Of a stretch of DNA of 5,250 bases, positions 1 through 5,250 are shown in pieces (within the stretch, counting starts at the first letter, position 1; each line of letters opens with the position of its first letter). The position numbers and the translations under genes are program-made. Below the pieces are notes generated by a model that was not told the DNA's origin, searched no databases, and saw nothing but the letters and a program-made list of their open reading frames with translations. The DNA comes from WHTG01 sp035540515 (GTDB lineage Bacteria > Actinomycetota > Nitriliruptoria > Euzebyales > Egibacteraceae): assembly GCA_035540515.1 (NCBI GenBank), contig DATLGM010000129.1, positions 1 to 5,250 on the forward strand. The letters are read 5' to 3'.

Positions 1-1
1 C

Positions 2-169
2 CGCGGCGGTGACTACTTCGGGCCCCGCGGGCCCGCCGAGCTGTGGGGGCGGCCCACCCGGGTCGGCAGCACCCGGGCCGCACGCGACCCCGACGCCGCG
101 CGCCGGCTGTGGGCGCTGTCGGAGTCGCTGACCGGCGTGACCTACGGGGTGCCGGCCGTCGGCGGCTGA
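2..169 (+). CDS. C-terminal end of a short-chain dehydrogenase/reductase-like protein (5' truncated by window edge)
   Basis: An open frame enters from the left edge and ends at TGA 167-169, giving 55 visible residues. The visible protein includes GGDYFGPRGPAELWGRPTR, then a run of Arg/Ala/Asp residues, RRLWALSESLTGVTY, and a short Gly/Pro tail. From memory, this resembles the C-terminus of SDR-family oxidoreductases of the retinol-dehydrogenase-like kind, where a Y-G-P-x-G stretch is followed by a basic segment and a final helix 'ARRLWELSEELTGV'. These are soluble NAD(P)-dependent Rossmann enzymes. The nucleotide-binding motif and the YxxxK active site lie upstream of the window, so cofactor and substrate cannot be judged. 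The last 28 bases overlap the 3' end of the small membrane protein gene on the opposite strand. The frame and stop are seen directly; the family call rests only on the tail. Confidence 0.72.
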   Translation, partial: RGGDYFGPRGPAELWGRPTRVGSTRAARDPDAARRLWALSESLTGVTYGVPAVGG

Positions 170-348
170 GGCGCTCCGGCGGCCGGGTGTGCCTTGTCGC
201 GGTGCAGGCGGTACCACAGCGCTAGGTGCCCCAGGATCCCGAGCACGAGGATGCCGGTGGCAGCCCACTGTCCGTAGGCCGCGGCCACCAGCGCCGCGAG
301 GGCGGCTGCTGCCACCAGCACACCGCGCATGGTGTTGATCGTCGCCAT
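142..348 (-). CDS. small two-helix membrane protein, function unknown
   Basis: This encodes 68 residues from ATG 348-346 to TAG 144-142. Residues about 8-25 (LVAAAALAALVAAAYG) and 29-47 (AATGILVLGILGHLALWY) form two hydrophobic segments separated by a short Gln-Trp turn. A basic stretch (RLHRDK) and a Pro/Ala/Gly-rich tail follow. The pattern suggests a small inner-membrane protein with two helices and a tail of about 20 residues. I recognise no family. ATG 348 is preferred because GAGG lies five bases upstream. A GTG at 384 would add 12 polar residues (MVGALPTTDEAA) without a good ribosome site. The gene begins 54 bases after the yqgE stop on the same strand, so it may be the last gene of that unit. 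Its 3' end overlaps the convergent dehydrogenase-like gene by 28 bases. No function can be assigned. Confidence 0.6.
   Translation of the reverse strand: MATINTMRGVLVAAAALAALVAAAYGQWAATGILVLGILGHLALWYRLHRDKAHPAAGAPQPPTAGTP
152..186. terminator. GC-rich hairpin at a convergent gene junction, possible bidirectional terminator
   Basis: Bases 152-162 (ccggccgtcgg) pair with 176-186 (ccggcggccgg) over 11 positions, ten Watson-Crick and one G-T, with a 13-base loop at 163-175. The loop contains the TGA stop of the plus-strand gene, and the stem sits where the two convergent genes overlap or have just ended. The stem is almost symmetric, so it could fold in RNA from either strand; the wobble becomes an A-C mismatch on the minus strand. 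Neither side has a T-run, so it is not a classical intrinsic terminator. Tail-less hairpins have been proposed as terminators in actinobacteria, but GC-rich DNA also forms stems like this by chance. Confidence 0.33.
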
Positions 349-402
349 CGCCGCCTCGTCTGTCGTCGGTAGGGCGCCCACCACCCTACGACCTGCGGCG
401 CC

Positions 403-945
403 TCAGTTCAGCGTCGGGTCGGCCGAGATCGTCGAGAACCACCCGCCCTGACGAGACAGCACGCGCACCCACAGCGCTTCGGGATCGTCAGCGAACACGT
501 CGTCGGGTTCGGGGGTGACCACGAACCAGCCACCGGACTCGATCTCGTCCTCCAGCTGCCCGCCGCCCCAGCCCGCGTAGCCGGCGAACAGCCGCACGCC
601 GTCCACCTCGCCACCAACCGTGTCCGGCTCGGCGCGCAAATCGACGATGCCGACCCCCGGGATCACCGGTTGCAGCGTGCTGCTGGACGCCGCCGACCGG
701 GCCAGGGCGACCACCGCCTCCGGCTGCACCGGCCCCCCGACGAAGACCATGGCCGGGTGCGTCGCCAGCGGCTCCCACGGTGGCAGCGCGACGCCGACGG
801 GCGTGGCGCTGGGCCGGTTGATCACGATGCCCAGACCCCCGACGTCGCTGTGGTCGAGCATGAACACAACCGTGTGGGCGAAGTTGGGGTCGACCAACCC
901 CGGGGTCGCGACGACCAGGTGACCGCGAAGGGATCCGTCATCCAT
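403..945 (-). CDS. yqgE: YqgE/AlgH family protein (UPF0301/DUF179)
   Basis: This encodes 180 residues from ATG 945-943 to TGA 405-403, about the family's usual length. Family signatures appear in order. The N-terminal block (residues 6-45) reads LRGHLVVATPGLVDPNF, then TVVFMLDH, then GGLGIVINRP. FVGGPV is at 68-73, and the hallmark RLFAGYAGWGGGQLEDE at 118-134 is followed by GGW at 138-140. The protein appears cytosolic, with no signal peptide or membrane segment. The biochemical role of the family is unsettled. AlgH was named for an effect on alginate gene expression in Pseudomonas, but no DNA-binding domain is evident here. An in-frame extension to 1068 is rejected because it reads through the upstream oxidoreductase in another frame and encodes low-complexity sequence. 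ATG 945 is 11 bases after the oxidoreductase stop and has GGAG (954-951) five bases upstream, so it is probably co-transcribed with that gene. Confidence 0.94.
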   Translation of the reverse strand: MDDGSLRGHLVVATPGLVDPNFAHTVVFMLDHSDVGGLGIVINRPSATPVGVALPPWEPLATHPAMVFVGGPVQPEAVVALARSAASSSTLQPVIPGVGIVDLRAEPDTVGGEVDGVRLFAGYAGWGGGQLEDEIESGGWFVVTPEPDDVFADDPEALWVRVLSRQGGWFSTISADPTLN

Positions 946-950
946 CGGCG

Positions 951-954
951 CTCC
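951..954 (-). promoter_or_regulatory. ribosome binding site deciding the yqgE start
   Basis: Read on the minus strand, GGAG lies five bases before ATG 945, directly after the TGA of the upstream oxidoreductase (959-957). It supports ATG 945 over the longer in-frame start at 1068, and suggests that yqgE is translated independently from a shared transcript. Confidence 0.6.
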
Positions 955-956
955 GC

Positions 957-2954
957 TCAGCGCCCGTCGGCCAGGATGGCCGAGGCCGTCCGTCGCGCCA
1001 GCGCCATGCAGGTGACCATCGGGTTGACCCCTGCCGCCGTCGGGAAGGCGCTGGTGTCGCCGATCCACACACCACGTGTGTCGTGCAGCCGGCCCTCAGG
1101 GTCCGCCACGCTGGTGTCCGGGTCCGTCCCCATCCTGGCCGAGCCCATCTGGTGGGCGCTGCCGACGACCCGGAACGGCAGCCGCATCGGGATGTTCGCG
1201 GCCCGTTGGACGAAGTCATCGAGGTCCTCGCCGCGGCGCCACAGGTTCAGCGTGGCGGGGGCGATGTCCAGGATGGCCTTCGCGCCGGCGGCCTGGTGCA
1301 CCTGGGCGGTGGCGCGCAGCGCCTCGTACAGCGTGGCGATGTCGTGGTCATCGTCGAGGGGATACGTCACCACGCTGTCGCCCGCCTCGTCGACGGTGAC
1401 CCGGCCACCGCCATGGTCACGGATCAGCCCGATCAGGGTCGAGGCCCGGCCGAGGCGGCTCATGACCACCTTGTGGAAGCGCCCGCCGTGCCACGGCAGG
1501 CTGCCACCCATGTACGCGGGCCCGTACTGCACACCCTCGATGAGAAATCCGTGCTCGGGCCGGCAGAACTCGTCGATCAGCCGGGCGTGGGGTGCCCCCC
1601 ACCACGCGCGCTGGTCATCGTCGTAGAAGGCCGCCACCGGAACGACGGGGTGCAACCGGAGGAAGCGGCCGGCTGCCGGGCCGCCGATACCACTGCGCAG
1701 CAGGACTGCCGGGGTCTCCAGGGCGCCGGCGGCGACGACCACGGTCGGCGCGTTGACCCGCACGTGCCACTGTCGACCGTCGTGGCCGGTTGCCACCGCA
1801 TCGACGCCGGTGGCCACCGAGGCAGCGGTGCTGACGCGCACCGCCTTGGTCTGCACGAGCAGGCGCGCCCCGGCCTTGGCCGCATCCACCAGGTAGGTGT
1901 TGAGCGTGCCGCGCTTGGCGCCGCTGCGGTCACCGAAGCCCATGTGGCCGGCGGTCTGCGGGTCGTAGCGGTTGGTGTCGGTGTTGCGCCGCACACACCG
2001 CACCGACCATCCCATGGCGTCGGCGCCGTCCTGCATGACCGAGTTCGGGCCGTTGGCGTGGCTGCAGTCCTCGGTGGCGTCAATGCGCCGCAGCACCTGT
2101 TCGAGGTGGTCGTCGAACGCCGGCGAGTCGACGTCCTTCAGACCGTGGACCTCGGCCCACTCGCGGCGCAGCCACGTCGGAGGCAAGACGCAGTTGGTCC
2201 AGTTGATCGTCGTGCCGCCACCCAGCGCGGCGCCGGCCCCGATCTTGACCCGGTCGTCGTCGGACATCGCCCAGGTCCCGCGCCAGTACATCCGGTCGTA
2301 GGCGTCGAGCTCGTTGGCCGGGAAGCTGTGCTCCTCGTAGTGCCCGCCGGCTTCGAGCACGACGACCTCGAGCCCTGCATCGGCGAGGGTGCCAGCGATG
2401 ACGCCGCCTCCCGCGCCCGAGCCGATGATGCAGACGTCAGCGGTGATCTCGGTGTCGGCCGAGATCACCTCGGGCGACAGCAGCGGCCGGTCCTGGGGCG
2501 GGTCGATCGCCGGCGGTCCGGGGTACTCCAGCACCTCCCAGTTGGGGTTGGGGTCCGCGCCGTTCTGCGAGCCGTAGAACAACCCGATCGTCATCGTCGC
2601 CAGGCCACGCAGCCCGCGGCCGAGGTCGTTCTCGCGATTGATCAGCGACCGCAGCATCCCGTCGCGCGCGGCCAGTGGGAGTCGCGCGAACCCGCTGACC
2701 GCCAGCAGGTCGAGCAGCTGCAGCAGGCCGTCGCGCTCCTCTGGCTTCAGCCTCGTCTCGATCACGCCGGCGCAGGCGAGGTCGACATCGAGGTCGGACG
2801 GGGTGCGCAGCCAGAACCCGCCCAGCGGCGGGGCGTGCTGGGGCGGCCGGACCGGTGGGACGAAGGTCTCGCACACCGCCGCCAGCGCGCGCAGACGCCG
2901 CGCGCCGCGCACGTCGTCCTGCCACCGTCGTCCGACGTCGACGAGCTCTTGCAT
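957..2954 (-). CDS. GMC-family FAD oxidoreductase, long-chain fatty alcohol oxidase (FAO)-like
   Basis: This encodes 665 residues from ATG 2954-2952 to TGA 959-957. It is a flavoprotein expected to oxidise an alcohol to an aldehyde or ketone using bound FAD. An N-terminal helical region (about 15-150) starts RALAAVCETFVPP, a pattern seen in FAO-type enzymes and reminiscent of gluconate 2-dehydrogenase subunit 3. The FAD Rossmann motif IIGSGAGGGVIAGTLADAG is at 176-194, and the ribose-binding acidic residue is E201 in LEAGG. The GMC signature GAALGGGTTINW is at 241-252, and a second FAD segment VVVAAGALETPAVLLRSG at 405-422. The C-terminal block carries SAHQMGSARMG (599-609) and GVNPMVTCMALA (642-653), so H601 and N644 are the likely catalytic His-Asn pair. 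No signal peptide is visible. An upstream in-frame start at 3128 would overlap the divergent glycohydrolase gene and is rejected; AGGA nine bases before ATG 2954 supports the chosen start. The exact substrate (fatty alcohol, sterol or other) is not readable from the sequence. Confidence 0.95.
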   Translation of the reverse strand: MQELVDVGRRWQDDVRGARRLRALAAVCETFVPPVRPPQHAPPLGGFWLRTPSDLDVDLACAGVIETRLKPEERDGLLQLLDLLAVSGFARLPLAARDGMLRSLINRENDLGRGLRGLATMTIGLFYGSQNGADPNPNWEVLEYPGPPAIDPPQDRPLLSPEVISADTEITADVCIIGSGAGGGVIAGTLADAGLEVVVLEAGGHYEEHSFPANELDAYDRMYWRGTWAMSDDDRVKIGAGAALGGGTTINWTNCVLPPTWLRREWAEVHGLKDVDSPAFDDHLEQVLRRIDATEDCSHANGPNSVMQDGADAMGWSVRCVRRNTDTNRYDPQTAGHMGFGDRSGAKRGTLNTYLVDAAKAGARLLVQTKAVRVSTAASVATGVDAVATGHDGRQWHVRVNAPTVVVAAGALETPAVLLRSGIGGPAAGRFLRLHPVVPVAAFYDDDQRAWWGAPHARLIDEFCRPEHGFLIEGVQYGPAYMGGSLPWHGGRFHKVVMSRLGRASTLIGLIRDHGGGRVTVDEAGDSVVTYPLDDDHDIATLYEALRATAQVHQAAGAKAILDIAPATLNLWRRGEDLDDFVQRAANIPMRLPFRVVGSAHQMGSARMGTDPDTSVADPEGRLHDTRGVWIGDTSAFPTAAGVNPMVTCMALARRTASAILADGR

Positions 2955-3027
2955 GAACGACCGTCCTGTTCGTGGGGTCACAAGCCTGCCACGGATGGTC
3001 GGTGTCGATACCCGTAGGCTGCATCCG
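2955..3027. promoter_or_regulatory. divergent intergenic region between oxidoreductase and ADP-ribosylglycohydrolase
   Basis: These 73 bases separate two divergent start codons and should hold the promoters for both directions. On the minus strand, AGGA at 2967-2964 is a good ribosome site for the oxidoreductase, but I see no convincing -10/-35 pair for it. On the plus strand, a -10-like hexamer lies close to the glycohydrolase start and is listed separately. No clear operator palindrome was seen. Confidence 0.55.
3015..3020 (+). promoter_or_regulatory. candidate -10 element of a leaderless promoter for the ADP-ribosylglycohydrolase
   Basis: TAGGCT fits the actinobacterial -10 pattern TANNNT. 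Seven bases (gcatccg) lie between it and ATG 3028, so transcription would begin at or within a base or two of the start codon, giving an mRNA with little or no 5' leader. No strong Shine-Dalgarno sequence precedes ATG 3028, which is consistent with this reading. No good -35 box was seen about 17 bases upstream. The AGG inside the same hexamer could instead act as a weak ribosome site. Confidence 0.45.
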
Positions 3028-3951
3028 ATGACGCGGACACGTGACCGGTCGGCGGTCGCCCGCGGCGTGCTGCTGGGGACGTTCGTCGGCGACGCGCTCG
3101 GCGCGCGCTGGGAGGGCTCGCCAGCCACCGACCTCGACGGGGGCCGCGACCGGCTTGACCGGTCGCTGTCCGCGGCGACGCTGACCTACACCGACGACAC
3201 GCAGCTGACGCTGGCGCTCGCCGAGCACCTGTGCGACCACGTCGAGGTCGATCCCGCGCGTTTGACCACCACCTTCGCGGAGCACTTCGAGCCGCATCGC
3301 GGCTATGCCAGAGGGATGTTCGGCCTGGTCGAGGCGTGGCAGGCAGGATTGCCCGTCGAGCAAGCGGCCAGGGCAGTGTTCCCCGACGGGTCCTTCGGCA
3401 ACGGGGCGGCGATGCGCGTGGCGCCCGTCGGCGTCGTCCTGGTGGACGCACCGGTCGACATCATCGACGCTGCTCACCGGCAGGCCGCCGTCACTCATGC
3501 CCACCCGATCGGGATGGACGCCGCGGGCGCACAGGCGCACGCGGTCGGCCTCGCCGCCCGGACAGGGGCGTTCGGCCTCGCTGAGCTGCGCGACGTCATC
3601 GACGTCTGTCGCACCGACGAGCTGCGGCGGGCGATGACGGTGGCGGCGGAGCTGGCGGCTGCCGGCGCGTCGCTGCCCGAGGTCGAGCAGCGCCTGGGCA
3701 CGGGTGTCCTGGCTGACCAGTCCGTGCCCACGGCGCTGTGGGTCGCCGCCGTCGCCGAGGACCTGCCCACCGCAGTCACGACGGCATTGGCGCTGGGCGG
3801 CGACGTCGACACCATCGCCGCGATGGCGTGCGCGGTGCTGGGCGCGGCGTGCACCGACGCCGCGATTCCGCCGACCTGGCTGGGGAAGCTGGAGGACGGG
3901 GTGCGGGGCCGCAGCTACGCCGTGGCGCTCGCCGCCAGACTCGTGGCCTAA
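3028..3951 (+). CDS. ADP-ribosylglycohydrolase family protein (ARH/DraG-like)
   Basis: This encodes 307 residues from ATG 3028 to TAA 3949-3951, the usual length for the family. These all-helical, binuclear magnesium enzymes remove ADP-ribose from proteins or other ADP-ribosylated molecules. Motifs appear in order: GTFVGDALGARWEG at 17-30, with E29 at the place of the ARH3 glutamate flap; YTDDTQLTLALAEHL at 54-68, where T55-D56-D57 should bind metal; GSFGNGAAMRVAPVG at 121-135; THAHPIG at 156-162; and LGGDVDTIAAMACAVLGA at 256-273, where D259, D261 and T262 should bind metal. Most relatives read GGDTDT here, so V260 is a variation between conserved residues. No signal peptide is visible. No ADP-ribosyltransferase, nitrogenase gene or toxin partner lies nearby, so a DraG role or antitoxin role is unsupported and the substrate is open. 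The gene probably has its own leaderless promoter. It converges on the downstream hydrolase with one base between stop codons. An alternative ATG at 2995 would add 11 residues but lacks a ribosome site. Confidence 0.93.
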   Translation: MTRTRDRSAVARGVLLGTFVGDALGARWEGSPATDLDGGRDRLDRSLSAATLTYTDDTQLTLALAEHLCDHVEVDPARLTTTFAEHFEPHRGYARGMFGLVEAWQAGLPVEQAARAVFPDGSFGNGAAMRVAPVGVVLVDAPVDIIDAAHRQAAVTHAHPIGMDAAGAQAHAVGLAARTGAFGLAELRDVIDVCRTDELRRAMTVAAELAAAGASLPEVEQRLGTGVLADQSVPTALWVAAVAEDLPTAVTTALALGGDVDTIAAMACAVLGAACTDAAIPPTWLGKLEDGVRGRSYAVALAARLVA

Positions 3952-3952
3952 C

Positions 3953-5250
3953 TCACTTCACGCAGCGCATCTGGCTGAACGAGCACGGTGCCGACGCCGG
4001 CTGCAGGCGGTCGACATGCCGCAGCGGGATCTGGGGCAGCAGCAACCGCGACGGCTTGGCGGGGTCGATGTGCAGCGTGTTGACACCCGGGAGCGTCTTC
4101 TGGATGTACATGTAGTCGTTGTCGTCCGCGGGAGGTGCGTGCACCTTCATCACCAGCTCGTGGCCCTTGCGCAGGACATGGCCCACCGGGAAGATCTCGA
4201 TCTGGTACGTCGTCTGCTCGCCGGGCGTGGTCAGCAGCTGCGGGTTGGTGTGGGGCCGCCAAGGGCGGTACACCCGCCGGTCGCGGGTCCGATCGGACAG
4301 CGCGGTGGTGATGGCCCGGTGGCTGGCGCGCAGCATGCCTCGCTGCAGGTACAGCATCTCGCCGGACGGGGCGCGGTCGATCAGCTGCACGAACAGCTCG
4401 GTGTCGGGTGCGCTGGAGGAGATCTCCAGGCGGGCCGCCATCGGACCGGCGATGACCATGTCACGCGGGGCGGTGTAGGTGAACTCCAGCTCGTCGGGTC
4501 CGTTCGGTGAGCTGAACTCACCGCCGTTGTCCTTGCCGGCCTGGTAGCTGTAGGACTGCCGGCGGGAGCCATTGGCCCACGACGCCGTTCCCTCGCGCAA
4601 CCGCGAGCGGTTGAACGTCATCGACCCGTCGCTGTTGAGGTACAGGTCACGCCAGCGCGTCTGGCGCAGCGGGTACCGGTTCGAGTCGATGATGCCCTCG
4701 AACGTCCCGTCGGTCTTGTTGCCCAGCAGGACCCGGGCAGACGACGTCACCTCGTTGCGGGGACCGAACTGCCGGCGCAGGTTGCCCACCCCCGGGTAGT
4801 GGTTGCGGCCGCGCATCCAGTAGTCGATCCACGCGAGCCGGTCGCGTCGGACGTTGGGCGAGGTCTGCGTCCCGTGGTCGCCGTTGGTCAGCACCAACCG
4901 CCGCGAGATGCTGCGGGGCAGCTTCTCGAACAGGTGCGCCGGGCCCCGGGGGCCGGTCTGCTCGTCCTGGTAGGCGCCGGTGATGTGGATCGGCACCTGG
5001 ATCCGCTCGATGTGGGTGATCAGCGAGCGCGACCGGTACCAGTCGTTGTCGGTGTCGGCCAGCCCCTGGACCAGCGGGTCGTTGGTCGCGGTCCGCGACT
5101 TGAACACCTGGTTCTCGGCGCACTCGCGCTGGGGGTCGGGGAACATGCCGCCACCCACACCGCCGCCGACGTCGTAGGCCGGCCGGACGGCTCCGGTCCA
5201 CAGCAGCGGGAACCCGTAGTTCGTCACGCCGCCGGGGTACACGATCCCCC
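3953..5250 (-). CDS. CocE/NonD-type alpha/beta hydrolase (peptidase S15-like), N-terminus outside window
   Basis: The frame is open from the right edge to TGA 3955-3953, giving 431 visible residues. A GTG at 5242 is internal, since the frame continues upstream and the sequence there is already mid-domain. CocE/X-prolyl dipeptidyl-peptidase-like hydrolases cleave esters or peptides using Ser-Asp-His. The visible YPGGVTNYGFPLLW (from 5239) matches the region following the nucleophile in the family, so the serine lies upstream. The Asp is probably in GAYQDEQTG (codon 4966-4964), after the strand IQVPIHITG, and the His in LTNGDHGTQ (codon 4876-4874). The C-terminal jelly-roll domain runs from about 4505 to the end, with ELEFTYTAPRDMVIAGPMAA, PDTELFVQLIDRAPSGEMLYLQRGML (in two parts, around 4405-4330) and FPVGHVLRKGHELVMKVHAP. 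The last residues, CSFSQMRCVK, hold two cysteines that could form a disulfide in an exported protein, though export cannot be checked here. Whether the substrate is a peptide, a polyester or a small ester is unknown. Confidence 0.9.
   Translation of the reverse strand, partial: GIVYPGGVTNYGFPLLWTGAVRPAYDVGGGVGGGMFPDPQRECAENQVFKSRTATNDPLVQGLADTDNDWYRSRSLITHIERIQVPIHITGAYQDEQTGPRGPAHLFEKLPRSISRRLVLTNGDHGTQTSPNVRRDRLAWIDYWMRGRNHYPGVGNLRRQFGPRNEVTSSARVLLGNKTDGTFEGIIDSNRYPLRQTRWRDLYLNSDGSMTFNRSRLREGTASWANGSRRQSYSYQAGKDNGGEFSSPNGPDELEFTYTAPRDMVIAGPMAARLEISSSAPDTELFVQLIDRAPSGEMLYLQRGMLRASHRAITTALSDRTRDRRVYRPWRPHTNPQLLTTPGEQTTYQIEIFPVGHVLRKGHELVMKVHAPPADDNDYMYIQKTLPGVNTLHIDPAKPSRLLLPQIPLRHVDRLQPASAPCSFSQMRCVK

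Noticed and set aside
946..1068. N-terminal extension of the YqgE protein by 41 residues.
   Set aside because: The extension reads the 3' end of the oxidoreductase in a different frame and is low-complexity. The family N-terminus and a GGAG site both fit ATG 945.
1083..3017. A 644-codon plus-strand open frame antisense to the GMC oxidoreductase.
   Set aside because: Its protein is low-complexity (rich in Arg, Val, Gly, His, Ala) with no recognisable motif, while the minus-strand protein has full GMC signatures. Long antisense frames are expected opposite genes with G/C-rich third codon positions.
2955..3128. N-terminal extension of the GMC oxidoreductase by 58 residues.
   Set aside because: It would cover the divergent promoter region and 101 bases of the glycohydrolase gene. 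AGGA before ATG 2954 supports the shorter form.
2437..3540. A 367-codon minus-strand frame across the oxidoreductase start and into the glycohydrolase gene.
   Set aside because: It overlaps two well-supported genes in other frames and the divergent promoter region, and its translation is Arg/Pro/Ala-rich with no family pattern.
3028..3951. Reading the glycohydrolase as a DraG nitrogenase regulator or the antitoxin of an ADP-ribosylating toxin system.
   Set aside because: No nitrogenase, DraT, ADP-ribosyltransferase or small toxin gene is present in the window. The neighbours are an oxidoreductase and a hydrolase.
3704..4510. A 268-codon plus-strand frame across the convergent junction.
   Set aside because: It runs out of frame through the glycohydrolase and antisense through the hydrolase, both of which have clear domain motifs. 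Its translation shows no recognisable features.
2954..5250. A defence or biosynthetic cluster combining the oxidoreductase, glycohydrolase and CocE-like hydrolase.
   Set aside because: The three genes lie on alternating strands with separate expression, and no core biosynthetic or defence gene is visible.

Overview
The window looks like chromosomal DNA of a very GC-rich bacterium, most likely an actinomycete-type organism (Actinomycetota). That is an inference from three things: strong G/C bias at third codon positions, densely packed genes, and a -10-like hexamer seven bases before a start codon, the spacing of a leaderless transcript. No rRNA, tRNA, CRISPR array, insertion sequence or phage gene was seen. 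The gene content is metabolic and housekeeping rather than mobile.

Layout from left to right. Positions 2-169 (+) hold the last 55 codons of a gene resembling the C-terminus of short-chain dehydrogenases/reductases. Its 3' end overlaps, tail to tail, a small two-helix membrane protein gene on the minus strand (142-348), and a GC-rich hairpin spans the overlap. Then, all on the minus strand and read right to left, come a full-length GMC-family flavoprotein oxidoreductase of the long-chain fatty alcohol oxidase type (2954-957), a YqgE/AlgH-family protein (945-403, 11 bases after the oxidoreductase stop), and the small membrane protein. The spacing suggests one minus-strand transcription unit: GMC, yqgE, membrane protein.

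A 73-base divergent intergenic region (2955-3027) separates the oxidoreductase from a plus-strand ADP-ribosylglycohydrolase (3028-3951). The latter carries the family's metal-binding motifs, with one small variation. It converges, with a single base between stop codons, on a minus-strand CocE/NonD-type (peptidase S15-like) alpha/beta hydrolase (3953-5250). That gene enters from beyond the right edge, so its N-terminus and nucleophile serine are outside the window.

The oxidoreductase and YqgE are probably co-expressed, but nothing ties the five or six genes into one pathway. I did not find convincing evidence of a previously undescribed system. The most checkable points are the likely leaderless start of the glycohydrolase, its GGDVDT variant metal motif, the oxidoreductase-yqgE pairing, and the hairpin at the left convergent junction.
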